The translations under genes were made by a program, and so were the position numbers. This document shows, piece by piece, positions 23,138 through 35,920 of a DNA stretch of 64,000 nucleotides. How positions within the stretch are numbered: position 1 is the first letter of the stretch; the number at the start of each line of letters is the position of its first letter. Source of the DNA: Amaurobius ferox (taxonomy: Eukaryota > Arthropoda > Arachnida > Araneae > Amaurobiidae); NCBI GenBank assembly GCA_951213105.1, contig OX578139.1, positions 72,975,184 through 73,039,183 of the forward strand, read 5' to 3'. Under the pieces are notes generated by a model. That model ran no database searches, was not told the origin of the DNA, and saw only the letters and a program-made list of their open reading frames with translations.

Positions 23138-23428
23138 GGGCGCGGTAGCCCAGTGGTTAGCGCGCTGGAGTTGCACTCGGTAGACACAGGTTCGATTCCA
23201 GTTACTGCCAGAAACTACCGCCGTATTCACGCGGAGTAGGATCACGTTAAACATGTGGGTCCGTAAGTCCTTCCGAGAGGTTGGTTGTAGGGGAAGGAGG
23301 GTACGGTCCCTGTGGATGTCTCTCCCACTGGGTTCCGGTCTAAATTTGCTGGCACTTCCCGGTCGTCCAAATAGTTACCTTACACATTTCTGGTAGGTCG
23401 GACGGTCTGGGTCTCAACAACAAAAATG
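23138..23428 (+). mobile_element. tRNA-derived SINE, copy 1
   Basis: Head resembles a tRNA gene with polymerase III promoter boxes: A box GTAGCCCAGTGGTTAGCGCG near 23,144 and B box GGTTCGATTCC near 23,189. A 200-bp tRNA-unrelated body follows (ATGTGGGTCCGTAAGTCC, GGAGGGTACGGTCCCTGTGG, GGTCGTCCAAATAG), then a CAACAA tail. Perfect 9-bp TSD on both sides shows it was inserted by LINE machinery. Same family as the minus copy at 39,138-39,405. Transcribed by Pol III if active. Confidence 0.9.
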
Positions 23429-23437
23429 AAATAACGA
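23429..23437. other. SINE target-site duplication, right
   Basis: AAATAACGA, exact copy of 23,129-23,137. Confidence 0.85.
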
Positions 23438-23650
23438 ACAGAAACAGAATTCGCAATAATCATTTACAGAAGAAAACCAGTATTTCTGCGTGTACCAATC
23501 TGGCATTTAAAACGTCACGGATTGTTGCAAATATCGCCAAGTTGACAATAAATTTCTATCTCTGAAAAGGAAATTTAATCTGTTTGATAACCTTTTCCTT
23601 TTTGCATTTTTAATGAATCAGTTCATTAAAAGATGAATGGAACACAAAGA

Positions 23651-24251
23651 GGAAGTTGGCTGACCTCATTTTCAGGAGACATAAAAAGTTAACAATCAAT
23701 ATGTCTACTGAATTTCAAAAGAAGCAATTGAAACTAAAGGAGACAAAGACACAATTATTCGAAAATTTCAATCGATTACATGTGAAATGAAACTTGAGAA
23801 AAATGTAATGAAATATAACAATATATCATGTAACAATATCATAATGGAAATACTTTTCTATTTCAATCTTTCGCTAAATATAGCTTTCGTCAGGACTCTA
23901 TTTATAGATCAAATTAACGTTTAAGGATCTGTGACTGAGTTCCCATGAAGGAGAAAATTGAGACTTATTCGGTGATTCTGTTGGCCCAGGCGGAAAAATC
24001 AATAAAGCCTCATGACAGAAACTGGACAGGTGAAATGCACAATCATGGATGTGAAACATCGACTAAAGTGAAAATATTTTGGATTTGAAGCAAAACTGTA
24101 GATCGTATTGTTAAAACACGGTTGATGTTTTCTTAAAAGTCTAAATTGTAAAAGTACAAATCTTAACTTTAGTATAAAACTTAGAACACAGTATAAGCCT
24201 TATCCCATATCGAATCACACACGATTATTTCCGGTACAGCTTTAGAAATAC

Positions 24252-24255
<4 letters not shown>
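23651..24255. other. No recognised content
   Basis: Unique AT-rich DNA with no open frame of note. Confidence 0.45.
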
Positions 24256-24325
<70 letters not shown>

Positions 24326-24330
24326 ATATA
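24256..24330. repeat. (TA)n array
   Basis: About 32 TA units followed by TGTGTGTATATA. A second short array is at 24,394-24,413. These lie outside the left arm of the inverted repeat that follows. Confidence 0.95.
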
Positions 24331-24553
24331 CAGCTGACTATTCCTATATGAGATTTAAAAAAATCGGATTTTAATAAGGTCAGGACATACATAAATATAT
24401 ATATATATATATAATAAAAAGTGATAAAAGATTAAAAGATCGAGGTTAACAAATCATATAAATGAAATTTAATGGCAATGCAGCATTTTCCTCATTATAC
24501 GAAATATATTAAAATAAGGTACAAATAGGATACAAATGGAATAAAAAATGGAT

Positions 24554-25444
24554 GGGAAGGCTAAAAAATGCTGAAAAAGCCTAAGGGGGGATTGTGACCC
24601 CTTAAATCTCCGGTTTCAGCATGCTGCTAGGCTGCGGCACACTCCCGGTATGGCAGCAATTCCCGTAGCACTTCTCCAAAGTATGCACATTGAAAGAATA
24701 GACCTTGATTTTCAAATGAGTAAAGAAGAAATTATACCTAATTCTTATATAACGTTGTCATAATACAAATAATAATATGGAAGAAAAATACATCCTTCCC
24801 TTTCGTTCTTTTAATCAGTCATAATCCATAACATGTTTCACATACTCCTATATCAAATCATTACAACATTCAGTAGTTTCTTCTTTCACCATGAGTGAAA
24901 GTAGTTGTTATTATAAAATCGTCAACCAAATCTCTATTTCTTTTTGTTGCCAATTCGTCATTACAAACTTCCATGATGTCATGTACTTGTGAATATTAAT
25001 TTTTGTAATGATCATCCAGTTGGCGTTTTAAAAAGGCCTTAGGATACTCTTGTCGAAATGTCGTCCCCATTATATTGGCAATTTTTACTGTGTGTCAATA
25101 ATGTTTATCGGTGTTTTAATTGTTATATTGGATATTGTGTGGTATTGTATTGGGTAATTTGATGTGATTATATATAAATAATAGGGAATTTGTCATATGG
25201 TTATGACCATTGAATTTGTCACGACCAATACATTTGGTGGTTCCCCCCAAAAAACTAAATAAGAGTTAAACGTTCTTATGATGCAATGATGTTATTGGTA
25301 TATGAGTTAATATAGGTAAAATGAGATGATTATATATGAATTTATTGTATACCTTGAATAGACGATAACGTTGATGGACTTTTTAATGACTTTTAAAGTG
25401 TACATATTGTGCAACCTACTCCACAATAAGAGTTAAAGCTATTG
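24554..25444 (-). repeat. 2-kb inverted repeat, left arm
   Basis: 891 bp, reverse complement of 25,715-26,603 with scattered differences. Outer end GGGAAGG, then the hairpin CTAAGGGGGGATTGTGACCC (24,581-24,600), inner end GAGTTAAAGCTATTG. The minus strand holds a broken copy of the small frame found in the right arm, with an in-frame stop. The hairpin and (TA)n setting link it to the PLE cassettes nearby. Confidence 0.85.
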
Positions 25445-25714
25445 TTCATACCTTGTGTATAACGTTAGTAACGTTTATCACAAAAAATATTCGATTTGTT
25501 CTTGGTTTCAACATAGTTTTGACATATTACGTTTTTTATTTGTTCCTTTTGATGCAATGCGTCTGGTTTAAAATAATGTAGAATAGAACGCATATACAGG
25601 TTGCAGAATGACGATCTATTTGTTCCCTGTATACCAATATACCGAGCAATTTGTAAATTTATTACAAAAGTTTCCAGACACTATAAAAATTAAAGTTGTA
25701 TTCGTCATATATAT
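25445..25714. other. Loop between inverted-repeat arms
   Basis: 270 bp of AT-rich spacer, unique, with no open frame. Confidence 0.6.

Positions 25715-26829
<1,115 letters not shown>

Positions 26830-26922
<93 letters not shown>
26830..26922. repeat. (TA)n array
   Basis: Nearly pure TA with a CT and a CA interruption. Confidence 0.95.
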
Positions 26923-27356
26923 TATAGAATGTCATATAACAGAATCTACCATAGTACAAATAGTACAAAAACAGATATCTAGACCAATAAGCGCAATGCA
27001 GCTTGAAATAGCCCAGAAAAATATAATAGTAAAAATTGAAAGATTGGACATGAAGTCAGCCAACAGGTAATACATAAAAGGCCTAGGGGGATTGTGACCC
27101 CTAGTTCCCGTTTACAAGTCGACATTTCCACCAATGGCAACACTCACGGAGCCATGCACAACCTGCGGTTAAATTCAGTACAACGTCGAAACAGAAGACG
27201 CCCATACGAAGTATATATCAAACGTAAAAGGAAAAAATCCCCCAACATAAGAGCAATATAATTGAAACGACACAAGACTAAACCTACTTAAAATATACGA
27301 ACTGCAAATACAAATACCCTACTTCCATCCAAATCTCTCACGTCAATTTTACACGC
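26923..27356 (-). other. 3' flank of PLE fragment with G-rich hairpin
   Basis: Non-coding DNA downstream (minus strand) of the PLE coding fragment. It carries the hairpin CTAGGGGGATTGTGACCCCT at 27,084-27,103, like those at 24.58, 26.55, 28.06 and 43.54 kb. It ends at the (TA)n array at 26,922. Confidence 0.55.
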
Positions 27357-27760
27357 TTAAATAGTTCCTCGCTGTATCGATGCCATTTTATTTCCTGAAA
27401 TAAAGGTGTTGCCAAAATCCTTACTGAACGCATCGAAAACTTTACTATGTACCACATTGTAACACTGACAAATAAATATTAAAGGATAATTTTCTGTTAT
27501 TGCTTCCTTAATAAATATAGAATCATTTTTGATCCTATCCTTTCCATAAGAATGCATTCTTTCACTACGTTTAAAGTGATTAATGACTATATTGCGAAAT
27601 ATCCTGATACTTAAATTAGAATACCAGTTAATTATATAATGTATTCTAAAACTGTACTGTCTTCTTTTATCATAAATAGTATAATACGTTGTCATGCTAG
27701 GTGTTAAATGTATACTTATATCCAGATAGTTGATTGCCTTTGTTTTATCCGCCTTTGTTT
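27357..27760 (-). pseudogene. Penelope-like RT, C-terminal fragment
   Basis: Minus-strand frame 27,357-27,695 extends upstream in frame to the (TA)n edge. It shows INYLDISIHL (compare FLDLNLNL in the complete frame at 41 kb), YTIYDKRRQYSF (compare LYDKRQDFKF) and FRNIVINHFKR (compare FRNIIINQALR). These are the post-catalytic conserved stretches of PLE reverse transcriptases. The catalytic fingers and palm are missing, so the fragment is inactive. It is truncated exactly at (TA)n. Confidence 0.7.
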
Positions 27761-27769
27761 TATATATAC

Positions 27770-27818
<49 letters not shown>
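27761..27818. repeat. (TA)n array
   Basis: Array bounding the 5' side of the PLE fragment. Confidence 0.95.
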
Positions 27819-28247
<429 letters not shown>

Positions 28248-28254
28248 TTGAAAT

Positions 28255-28585
28255 GTAATAATAAGAATTATGTAAAAATAAAAAAATACAATTCAAGTAA
28301 TATTAACATCACCATAGAAGCAAATTCAAAGCCATAATGCCGACAAGAGAAAAGAACAGCACCATCCCAAATTCGATGATTAATTAGAATTAAATTCATC
28401 GTCAGGTCTGAGCATTTAATTCCAATTAACCCAAACAAATGCCTGTTTCAGATTAAGCAATAGTACATTACTATAAATACTTAAACTCAGACTACAGGCA
28501 ACAAAAAATGAAAAAAGGATACATTAAGAAAATTGTATTACCATGCGGCATGAACCATTCTTCCACCACGTGTATACACGATCAT
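28255..28585 (-). repeat. Repeat K, copy 1
   Basis: Reverse complement of 43,061-43,433. Shared blocks on the K plus sense are ACACGTGGTGGAAGAAG, TGCCGCATGGTAATACAA, GTTGCCTGTAGTCTGAGTTT, TTAAACAGGCATTTGTTTGG and ATTAATCATCGAATTTGGGA. Both copies abut (TA)n at one end. No coding frame shared between them; probably part of a PLE. Confidence 0.75.
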
Positions 28586-30318
28586 ATATATATATTCTAG
28601 TTTGGAAATAAATTAGTTTGGTAATTTCAAAATTATGCAGGGAATAATCGTATGTGATTCAATTTGCGCTTATTTGCTGTAAGGAAATTGCAAACAATAA
28701 ACTTAGATTTTTTTATACTATTAATTACATTTATGTAACAAGTTCACTTTGATATAAGTACACTAAAAATCCTTACACTCGAATAATTTAAATATTAAGT
28801 ACCCAAAATTATCAAGTACGGAACATACTTGGATGAAACTTGGACATAGAACTGTACACAATGCATTACTGCAAATGCCATAAAAATTGGAAAGAGATCA
28901 GTGGGAATCTAGCTCAAGTGATGGATCTCCTCGTTCAAGTTTCTGGTCGGAAAATCCGTGGAGGCAAATATGCAACATACCACGTTCAGAACTTTATTTC
29001 CAAGTCACGCTATTTTGTGTTATTTATTGCGCTCAAAATCTAGAAGGAAATGTATCACGGAAGGCGAAAACGTTTACGAAAACGATCGAGGTGAAAATAT
29101 AATGAAAGATGCATGAAAACCGTTTTTTTTTGTTTCATTAATAGAAAATGAATAATTCATTAAAATGAATTATTGGCTATAACGTTACGGATGCAATAAT
29201 ATAGAAATTATAACTTATAATATACATGATTACAAATTGAAGATTATATACTTCTAAACATATATCCAAGCTGTATATTCGATTGTAAGTTTACTCCATC
29301 AAGATACAATTTCATATGTGCCTACGAGCACATGACCAAACGTACAGGTGAACTCTTAGGCGGGAATTCGGAGGTGTGCAAGAAGGGCTTAGAATATGAT
29401 TTAGGCTTAAGTTAACAAAATATTAATTAACAAAGTTTTTCATTGGCAATTTCGGTAAAAATTTAATTGGTCGAACCGAATTGCAACTTTTCTGTGATCG
29501 ATTAATGACAGAAACGCATAAATATATCCGAGGACAATGATATGCTTTACTGTTGATTCTTATATACAGAACATTTTGCAACTATTTTGGCAATAAAACT
29601 TTATGATTAATGTGTTAGAATGTAATTATTATTGCGTTTAGCAGTTTTATTTTTGTCAATTAAATGAAATAATACCAAAAACTGACTTTCAGGATTACGA
29701 TTATTAGAATTTTTAGCATACTAGCTATCTGTTTACTTGAAATCAAGTAATATATTTACATTATAAACCGCGTGCTGTGTACAATCAGTTAAATCTCAAA
29801 TTAAATATATACGTGTTTCGGTTACTTACAGTTTTATAAAGTCCCACCAAAGCAAAAACGATTTTATCATATTAGGAATGAAAATCGGAAATTCTCTAAA
29901 GCTGCTGGTAAGCCACCAGGTTTAGAGACGGGCCATGTCTTTGTGTATGTAACGAAGTGATGAACAACAGGTGTTCGTCCACTATTTAGCCGGGATCAAA
30001 ACTTTTGCAAAGTGAGCTCTAAGTAGGACTTTGTGAGGGTTTGTGTATCAGTTGGGTCGAAAGAGCTCGCGAAGCGAGGTTCTGGAGTCCGTGTGTGTTA
30101 GTGATCAGGAGGTGGAACCTTCTATTACTTCAGAAATTCTAAGACAGTTTCAAATTTGTCACTACACGTATTTCAAACAAATCTTTGTGTATTGCAATCA
30201 ATATGGCAGTTTCTTAATTTCCAAAGCATTTGGATACCCGCAAGATAAATATATTTCTATCAAAGTCAGGAGGTTTAAAATTTAAATATGTCATATTCTT
30301 CACTTTTAAAGCAAAGTA
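28586..30318. other. Long stretch without a recognised gene
   Basis: Open frames of 67-80 codons (28,840-29,043, 28,887-29,102, 30,043-30,285) show no motif. I see no repeat partner, element terminus or RNA gene. Confidence 0.45.
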
Positions 30319-30809
30319 CGAGGAAAAGTTAAAAATTATCCGCACTTTATTTTTTTCAATTTATTTACACTACTGCAGGGGTTGAACAAGTACGCTATTT
30401 CTCTATATAGTCTCCTTCCTTTCCGATGCACTTGGTCCAGCGATCCACACGCTTGCGTATTCCTTCAAATAAAAATAGTTTTCGGTTGGTCGCCCAACCA
30501 TTTAAACACCGCTTTCCGCACATCTTTGTCTGCAGGAAAGTCAAAAAATTTCGTATTTGCAATTTCGCAGTAACATGTTTTTAGGTTTGTCACACCCCTT
30601 TCTGCACATGCAAGCTGGCTGGACTGTGCATACTTTACTGGACGACCAACCAAAAACTTTCTTAGAGATAATACACAAGCTTGAGGGCCGCTGCACCAAG
30701 TGCATCGAAAAGAAAATAGACTATGTAGAAAAATGACTTTAACCGCCTATATTTGTGTAAATAAATTGAAAAAAGAAATAAAGTGCGGATAATTTTTGAC
30801 TTTCCCTCG
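30319..30809. mobile_element. Fold-back mariner (inverted 3'-end duplication)
   Basis: 491 bp bounded by TA on both sides (30,317-18 and 30,810-11). Terminal inverted repeats of about 55 bp start CGAGGAAAAGTTAAAAATTA; the right end is CGAGGGAAAGTCAAAAATTA in reverse. Inside both arms lies the end of a mariner transposase. On the minus strand (about 30,390-30,540) it reads KAVFKWLGDQPKTIF, RKRVDRWTKCIGKEGDYIEK. On the plus strand (about 30,640-30,735) RCTKCIEKKIDYVEK then stop. So both halves come from the 3' end of one mariner, as an inverted duplication. No catalytic domain remains; non-autonomous. Confidence 0.85.
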
Positions 30810-30811
30810 TA

Positions 30812-31346
30812 TATACGATGTGTATATTTATTGCACTAACATATATACAAACTGTGATGCGATTATTTTCCTGTGGTTTAGGTCTTTTTATACTGATGAA
30901 AATCTTTCACGAAAATTTTTCAACATACTATCCAAATGTTTAAAAATATTTACCTTAGTCTGCATAGATTCAACAGTTTTCGATCTGGGAGGCGAATCCA
31001 TCATAAAATTTCCAGATCGATTTTCCGGAGGAAAGTCTTAAATAAATATGCAACAGATTCCGTGATTTGTTTTTATGTCACGCCATTCTGTTCCTTCCGA
31101 AAATCTTTCCTAGCCTACACGAAATCCCGAAATATCGGGGGATAAAAATTCCTCAAATGCGTTGTGGGGATGTTACTTCAAAAATAAATAACACCAAATA
31201 TGTTTTGGGATTTCTTTTCTATTTTGAATTCAACGTCAGATACAGCAGAGAAAAAAGTGATGTGATCAGCACATGACTAGCCCTAACTACTGAAATTCGT
31301 TTTAGCCTCTTCTGTTGTATATATTTAATAAGTCCATGTAATAAAA
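30812..31346. other. No recognised content
   Basis: Frames of 69-81 codons overlap one another without motifs. Confidence 0.45.
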
Positions 31347-31435
31347 GTCTAGTTTATTTTTGTTTTTAGTCTAGTTTATTTTTGTTTTTAGTCTAGTTTA
31401 TTTTTGTTTTTAGTCTAGTTTATTTTTGTTTTAGA
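31347..31435 (+). repeat. 22-bp tandem repeat, four copies
   Basis: Unit AGTCTAGTTTATTTTTGTTTTT repeated four times almost perfectly. Recent slippage-type array. Confidence 0.9.
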
Positions 31436-31782
31436 CCCTTCGGAGCAGCGGCCATACATTAAACTGCCGTAAACCCCTGGGTTGGCTGTATGGTCTGGGC
31501 CTTTCACCCTTCGGAGCAGTCTGAGTTTTCGCTACCTAATAGTATCGACCACGTGACAGAATTTAACGGAACTGAATATTAGGTTCCTCTTTCAAGCGGT
31601 CCAACGGGGAGGGGGTGCGAAAGTCTTTTCAGACCTTCCAGATACCCCTCGGTAAGCTCGATGGGTAAAACTTTGCACAGTTTTAATATCATTTGTGGGA
31701 CATAACTTACCCAATTTTTTAATAAGACGAATAATTTTGGTATTTAAAGTCATGCGTTGTTAAAAAATATAACGTATGTAAA
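31436..31782. other. GC-richer unique stretch
   Basis: CCCTTCGGAGCAG occurs twice (about 31,437 and 31,507), and CGGCCATACATTAAACTG is near-palindromic with later GGCTGTATGGTC. No open frame; origin unknown. Confidence 0.4.
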
Positions 31783-31796
31783 AAAGTTATATATAT

Positions 31797-31849
<53 letters not shown>
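31783..31849. repeat. (TA)n array
   Basis: TA array with an ACACACAC interruption. Confidence 0.95.
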
Positions 31850-31852
<3 letters not shown>

Positions 31853-32340
31853 TAAAATAATAAAAAAGAAAGTAAAGGAGTGCAAATCTGTAAACACAGT
31901 ATCAAACACCGGACAATCTAATAACGTGTATTTAATATCAGAAAGTACAAATTAGCGAGGAAGGGCTGGAAAAGTATAGCACGGAAAGGCCAGAGCAAGG
32001 AAAATAAATCAATGAATATTATATCTGCGCCAGAAACGTCTTCAGGGGCACATTCTAGACAAATATACTAAAATCCGTTGTTTCTATGATTGCATATAAA
32101 CACGTGGCTAAAATTTTATGCAATCTGTACCCAACAACAGAATAAACGAGATTAACGGAAAAAAGACCAAAGAGGACAAAATTCAACTTAAAAACATAAA
32201 ATACCACAAAACCATGAAAAATATATCGCACAAATGCACAAACATGCAAAACAAGGGCAACTCACAAGTCTGGAGGCCGCCAGAATGAATAATCTTCATG
32301 GGAGTTCACCAGGTGATCCCATGAAGACCCCCCCGTGGTG
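31850..32340 (+). other. (TA)n-bounded segment ending in a strong hairpin
   Basis: About 450 bp of AT-rich DNA then a hairpin at 32,298-32,329: CTTCATGGGA pairs with TCCCATGAAG and TCACC with GGTGA around one A. A poly-C run follows. Layout matches the PLE cassettes ((TA)n, body, hairpin, poly-C) although sequence similarity is not obvious. Confidence 0.45.
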
Positions 32341-32378
32341 GACTCTCTATCTCTGTCTCTCTCTCTCTCTCTCTCTTT
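32341..32378. repeat. (CT)n microsatellite
   Basis: CTCTCTATCTCTGTC followed by about 11 CT units. Confidence 0.9.
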
Positions 32379-33530
32379 AAAATTGTTTATTTATTTTTTT
32401 TATTAACGGATTCATACATCTGAGATCAGATATTTTTAGGCCTTCTGACTAGACCCAGTTCCAATTGACTGCACATGCGCAAGGCTTTAATAAATAAATC
32501 TATAGTGAACTCACGTCTATTGCGGAGGATACAGAGACGATTAGTTTCGTATTGAGTTTGGCAGAAAATTGTTAATATTCCATTGGCGTTTGTGCTAGCG
32601 TTTTCATAGTTTTTATATTTCTTATTATTTGGTACTTTTTACTAATTAAGATCATGGCTATATAATGCAGAAATCGGTGGACAAAATATAATGAATTAAA
32701 TTTCCACAAGAAAACTATTTGTTAATTTTAAACTATGTATGCTTTGCATGAGTAACCCTAATTGTGAAAAATTGGCGCTACTTATGGCAGCAAGGTTCTT
32801 CAAAACCCACACAGACATTAACTCCTAAGCTTTGGATTAGTATTCAGGGATGCTTAAAACATGTTCATCGAAAACTTGATTTCGAAATTTAGACCACGTC
32901 ACAGTATTTTCCCTACATATACTATGTATACAGCGAAAGTAATAAGTGTGCATTCTTGAAATGTCCATAAACTGTTACATTTTCTCTTAAAGTATCTATT
33001 TTACTTCTGGTTGGAAACTTCCAAAGCAAGAAGTGAATAACGTGGCCAGAAAACTAAACGGTAAATTTACAGTTCACTTTCCTCTTTAAGAGATTCTCGC
33101 TGGTAAATCGATTAGAAAATCCTCCAATCGTAATTCTAATATTCCTCCAGGTTTGGGGTAATGGATCTCAGAAAATGTACACTGTAATGTTCTTTTTATA
33201 GGCTGCTGTAAATTATGGTGTTAAAAATATTTTTGAGACGGTGTAATATATATTTGTTACTTTTACAGCAGATTTATCAATGGGCGTGAAGGATAAATTT
33301 TATCCTTTTGAATGTTTGTTTCTGAATGTTAACTAGATAAGGGAATTTAGTGCGATATTTTGTAGAATTATAAGTTTTTCGAGAATCGTTTTAACCTAAT
33401 GTTTTAGTGATTTTTATCTATTTCAGACAGCAAGTATTTGATAAGTATCAATGATAAATTTTTTAACGTTACATATACTTGGATCGACACATTGGATCAA
33501 CACATTAATAGTTGGATGTGTTATATATGT

Positions 33531-33531
<1 letters not shown>
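32379..33531. other. Long stretch without a recognised gene
   Basis: Near 32,860-32,920 AAAACTTGATTTCGAAATTTAG and ATTTTCCCTACATATACTAT recall a family A/B start on the minus strand, but too weakly to call. Otherwise unique AT-rich DNA. Confidence 0.4.

Positions 33532-33580
<49 letters not shown>
33532..33580. repeat. (TA)n array
   Basis: TA array to the left of the palindrome-bearing cassette. Confidence 0.95.
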
Positions 33581-33584
<4 letters not shown>

Positions 33585-33664
33585 AACACCGTGAAATACT
33601 ACATTACAAAATCATCTGAAATCACACTTAAAAGGCGCAAAGCTGCACTAAAAAGAGGATTAAA

Positions 33665-33998
<334 letters not shown>

Positions 33999-34256
33999 CA
34001 GTGTGATTATAATTAAAGTTCCCGGTTTGAAAATGGTCTCAAGTAAAAAGCACTGGTCAGAATGATTTGAAATTTTGCGTGAACACTCGTGGGGAAATGG
34101 AATTTTGTTTGGTGAAGAAAAAAACAGTTGTTCAAAAAGTCGCCGCTAGGAGAATAATTGGCGCTTTACTACAATAGAATGCAATACAAAAGTAATAAAC
34201 GTTGACTTACTCATTGGCTAATGACGTAATAAATTTTCAATATGCTGTCCTTCGAA
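33999..34256 (+). repeat. Mariner-like element, left terminal inverted repeat
   Basis: 258 bp starting CAGTGTGATTATAATTAAAG, about 90% identical by eye to the reverse complement of 35,577-35,833. The innermost part is a minus-strand copy of the last residues of the transposase (...FEGQHIENLLRH), so the repeat has spread into the coding end. Confidence 0.9.
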
Positions 34257-34527
34257 TACAGAGTTGACAGTCGATCTTTCATCGTCATATTGCATGCAAG
34301 TAATGAAAAAACAAATTTCATCCATTGAAACAATGTTAAATTCTAAGCAAAAGTAAGCCGTATCTCTTTTCCCAAAAAGTGGATTTACCTTGTTTTGCAT
34401 AATTGCTCATCAAATGCTGCTGAAAATTTGCATAAGACAGTGACGTTGCAATAAACGTTTGCTATAAAAAAGAAGAGCGGAACTTGTTTCTCATAACTTA
34501 ATGAAAAATCTCTATTAGTCTGTCGCA
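34257..34527 (+). other. Non-coding left internal region of mariner-like element
   Basis: The 60-codon minus frame 34,218-34,400 runs through the inner edge of the left TIR. Only its final 13 or so residues match the transposase tail. Confidence 0.5.
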
Positions 34528-35614
34528 ATGACTCTATCATTAAGCGATAGTGATCTTCTTGCCAAATTGTTTTATGAGAATAACAGCTCTTGTTTAGTTG
34601 TTCTTAGGAAGTTCAGAACGTTGAAAAAGTTAAAATCTGGTCCTCTGTGTGGCAAAAGCTTGCGCAAAATGATTTTAAAATTTGAAAAGACTGACCCTTT
34701 GGACATCAAACTTGGCAGGGGACGGGAAGCAGTCGATGCAGAAAAAGAGCGATAGAAGAAGAACGTAACGCTAATGCATCTACGAGTGCGTTTGGAATTG
34801 CCGGATCATTAGACGTACCCTCCAGCACGGTGCAAAACTTTTTGAAACATATTTTGAAATGTTATCCTTACAAACTGACTCATGTTCAACAGTTGATACC
34901 TGCGGACAATGTTGCACGTGAAATGTTCGCACTTCACTTTCTGGCTCGGATATAAGTGGACGATGAATGGCCCTGGAACGTTTTGTGGACTGATAAAGCA
35001 CACTTCCATCTCCACGGAACTGTTAATACGCAAAATTGCAGAATCTGGGCAACCGGAAATCCACAGGAACTACGCCAGGTGTCTTTTCATTCCCCAAAGT
35101 CACTGTGTGGTGCGGATTTACATCAGCGTTTATTATCGGGCCTTTCTTTTTTGAGGAAGTTGGTCCTCATGGCCCCGTCACCTGTTCTGTCAATGGCCAT
35201 CGAAATAAGCATATTTTAAAAAGTCACGTTATACCCACACTGCAAGAGCGTCAGTGTATCAATAATACCATTTTCATGCATGATGGGGCTCCACCACATA
35301 TCGCAAAACCAGTGAAGCGGCAACTTCGCAGTCATTTTGGAGATGACAGAATCATCAGCTGCCATTTTTCTGTAAAATGGCCAGCACATTCCCCTGACCT
35401 CAATCCATGTGAATTTTGGCTTTGGGAGCATCTGAAGAATGTGGTGTTTAATGGACACATTACCAATTTAGCGGAATTTAAAGCTAGCATCACGCATCTC
35501 ATCCGCAACATCTCTACAGAAACACTCAAATCTGTTGTTGAACACGCTATTTTGCGCTTTCAATTTGTTTCAGAATGCGAAGGACAGCATACTAAACATT
35601 TATTACATCATTAG
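34528..35614 (+). pseudogene. Mariner-like (Tc1/mariner superfamily) transposase, broken
   Basis: N-terminal helix-turn-helix region at 34,528-34,755 (LLAKLFYENNSS..., GRGREAVD), ended by a TAG at about 34,753. Homology continues to SSTVQNFLKHIL and a catalytic-domain start, WTDKAHFHLHG (first Asp near 34,992; the usual Glu after it is Lys), then VTVWCGFTSAFIIGPFFFEE in another frame. The last 192-codon frame (35,036-35,614) has FMHDGAPPHIAKP (second Asp) and WPAHSPDLNPCEFWLWEHLK. The third acidic residue is Glu in CEFW, about 43 residues after the second Asp; relatives I remember have Asp (CDFWLWG). At least two frameshifts and a stop make it inactive. The stop codon lies inside the right TIR. 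Confidence 0.88.
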
Positions 35615-35829
35615 CCAATAAGTAAGTCAACGTTTATTACTTTTGTATTGCATTCTAGTGTAGTAAAGTGCCAATACTTCTTCTAGAGGCGACTTTTGAA
35701 ACTACTGTTTTTTTCTTCACCAAACAAAATTAAATTGCTCCACGAGTGTTAATGAAAAATTTCAATTCATTCTGACCAGTGATTTTTATTTGAGACCATT
35801 TTCAATCCGGGAACTTTAATTATAATCAC

Positions 35830-35833
<4 letters not shown>
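35577..35833 (+). repeat. Mariner-like element, right terminal inverted repeat
   Basis: 257 bp ending TTTAATTATAATCACTCTG, followed by TA (35,834-35). Contains the transposase stop codon at 35,612-35,614. The element is 33,999-35,833, 1,835 bp. Confidence 0.9.

Positions 35834-35919
<86 letters not shown>
35834..35919. repeat. (TA)n array (right part)
   Basis: Continuation of the array interrupted by the mariner-like element. Confidence 0.95.

Positions 35920-35920
<1 letters not shown>

Larger units (their letters stand above)
23105..23650 (+). repeat. Repeat I, copy 2, interrupted by a SINE
   Basis: Diverged copy of 22,765-23,060 split by the SINE at 23,138-23,428. Across the insertion point copy 1 reads ATAACGAACA continuously, confirming the SINE limits. 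Confidence 0.6.

Noticed and set aside
23138..23210. A functional tRNA gene
   Set aside because: A and B boxes are present, but the sequence continues into a conserved SINE body, has a TSD and recurs at 39 kb. It is a SINE head.
28370..28420. Hammerhead ribozyme as found in some PLE terminal repeats
   Set aside because: A CTGACGA and a GAA box occur on the minus strand here (CTGAAGA at 43.25 kb), but stem II does not form correctly and the core A after GAA is missing. I see no complete hammerhead in the window, although a covariance-model search would be decisive.
30892..30925. CTGATGA...GAAA as a hammerhead core
   Set aside because: No G-C closed stem II between the boxes and no flanking stems I and III.
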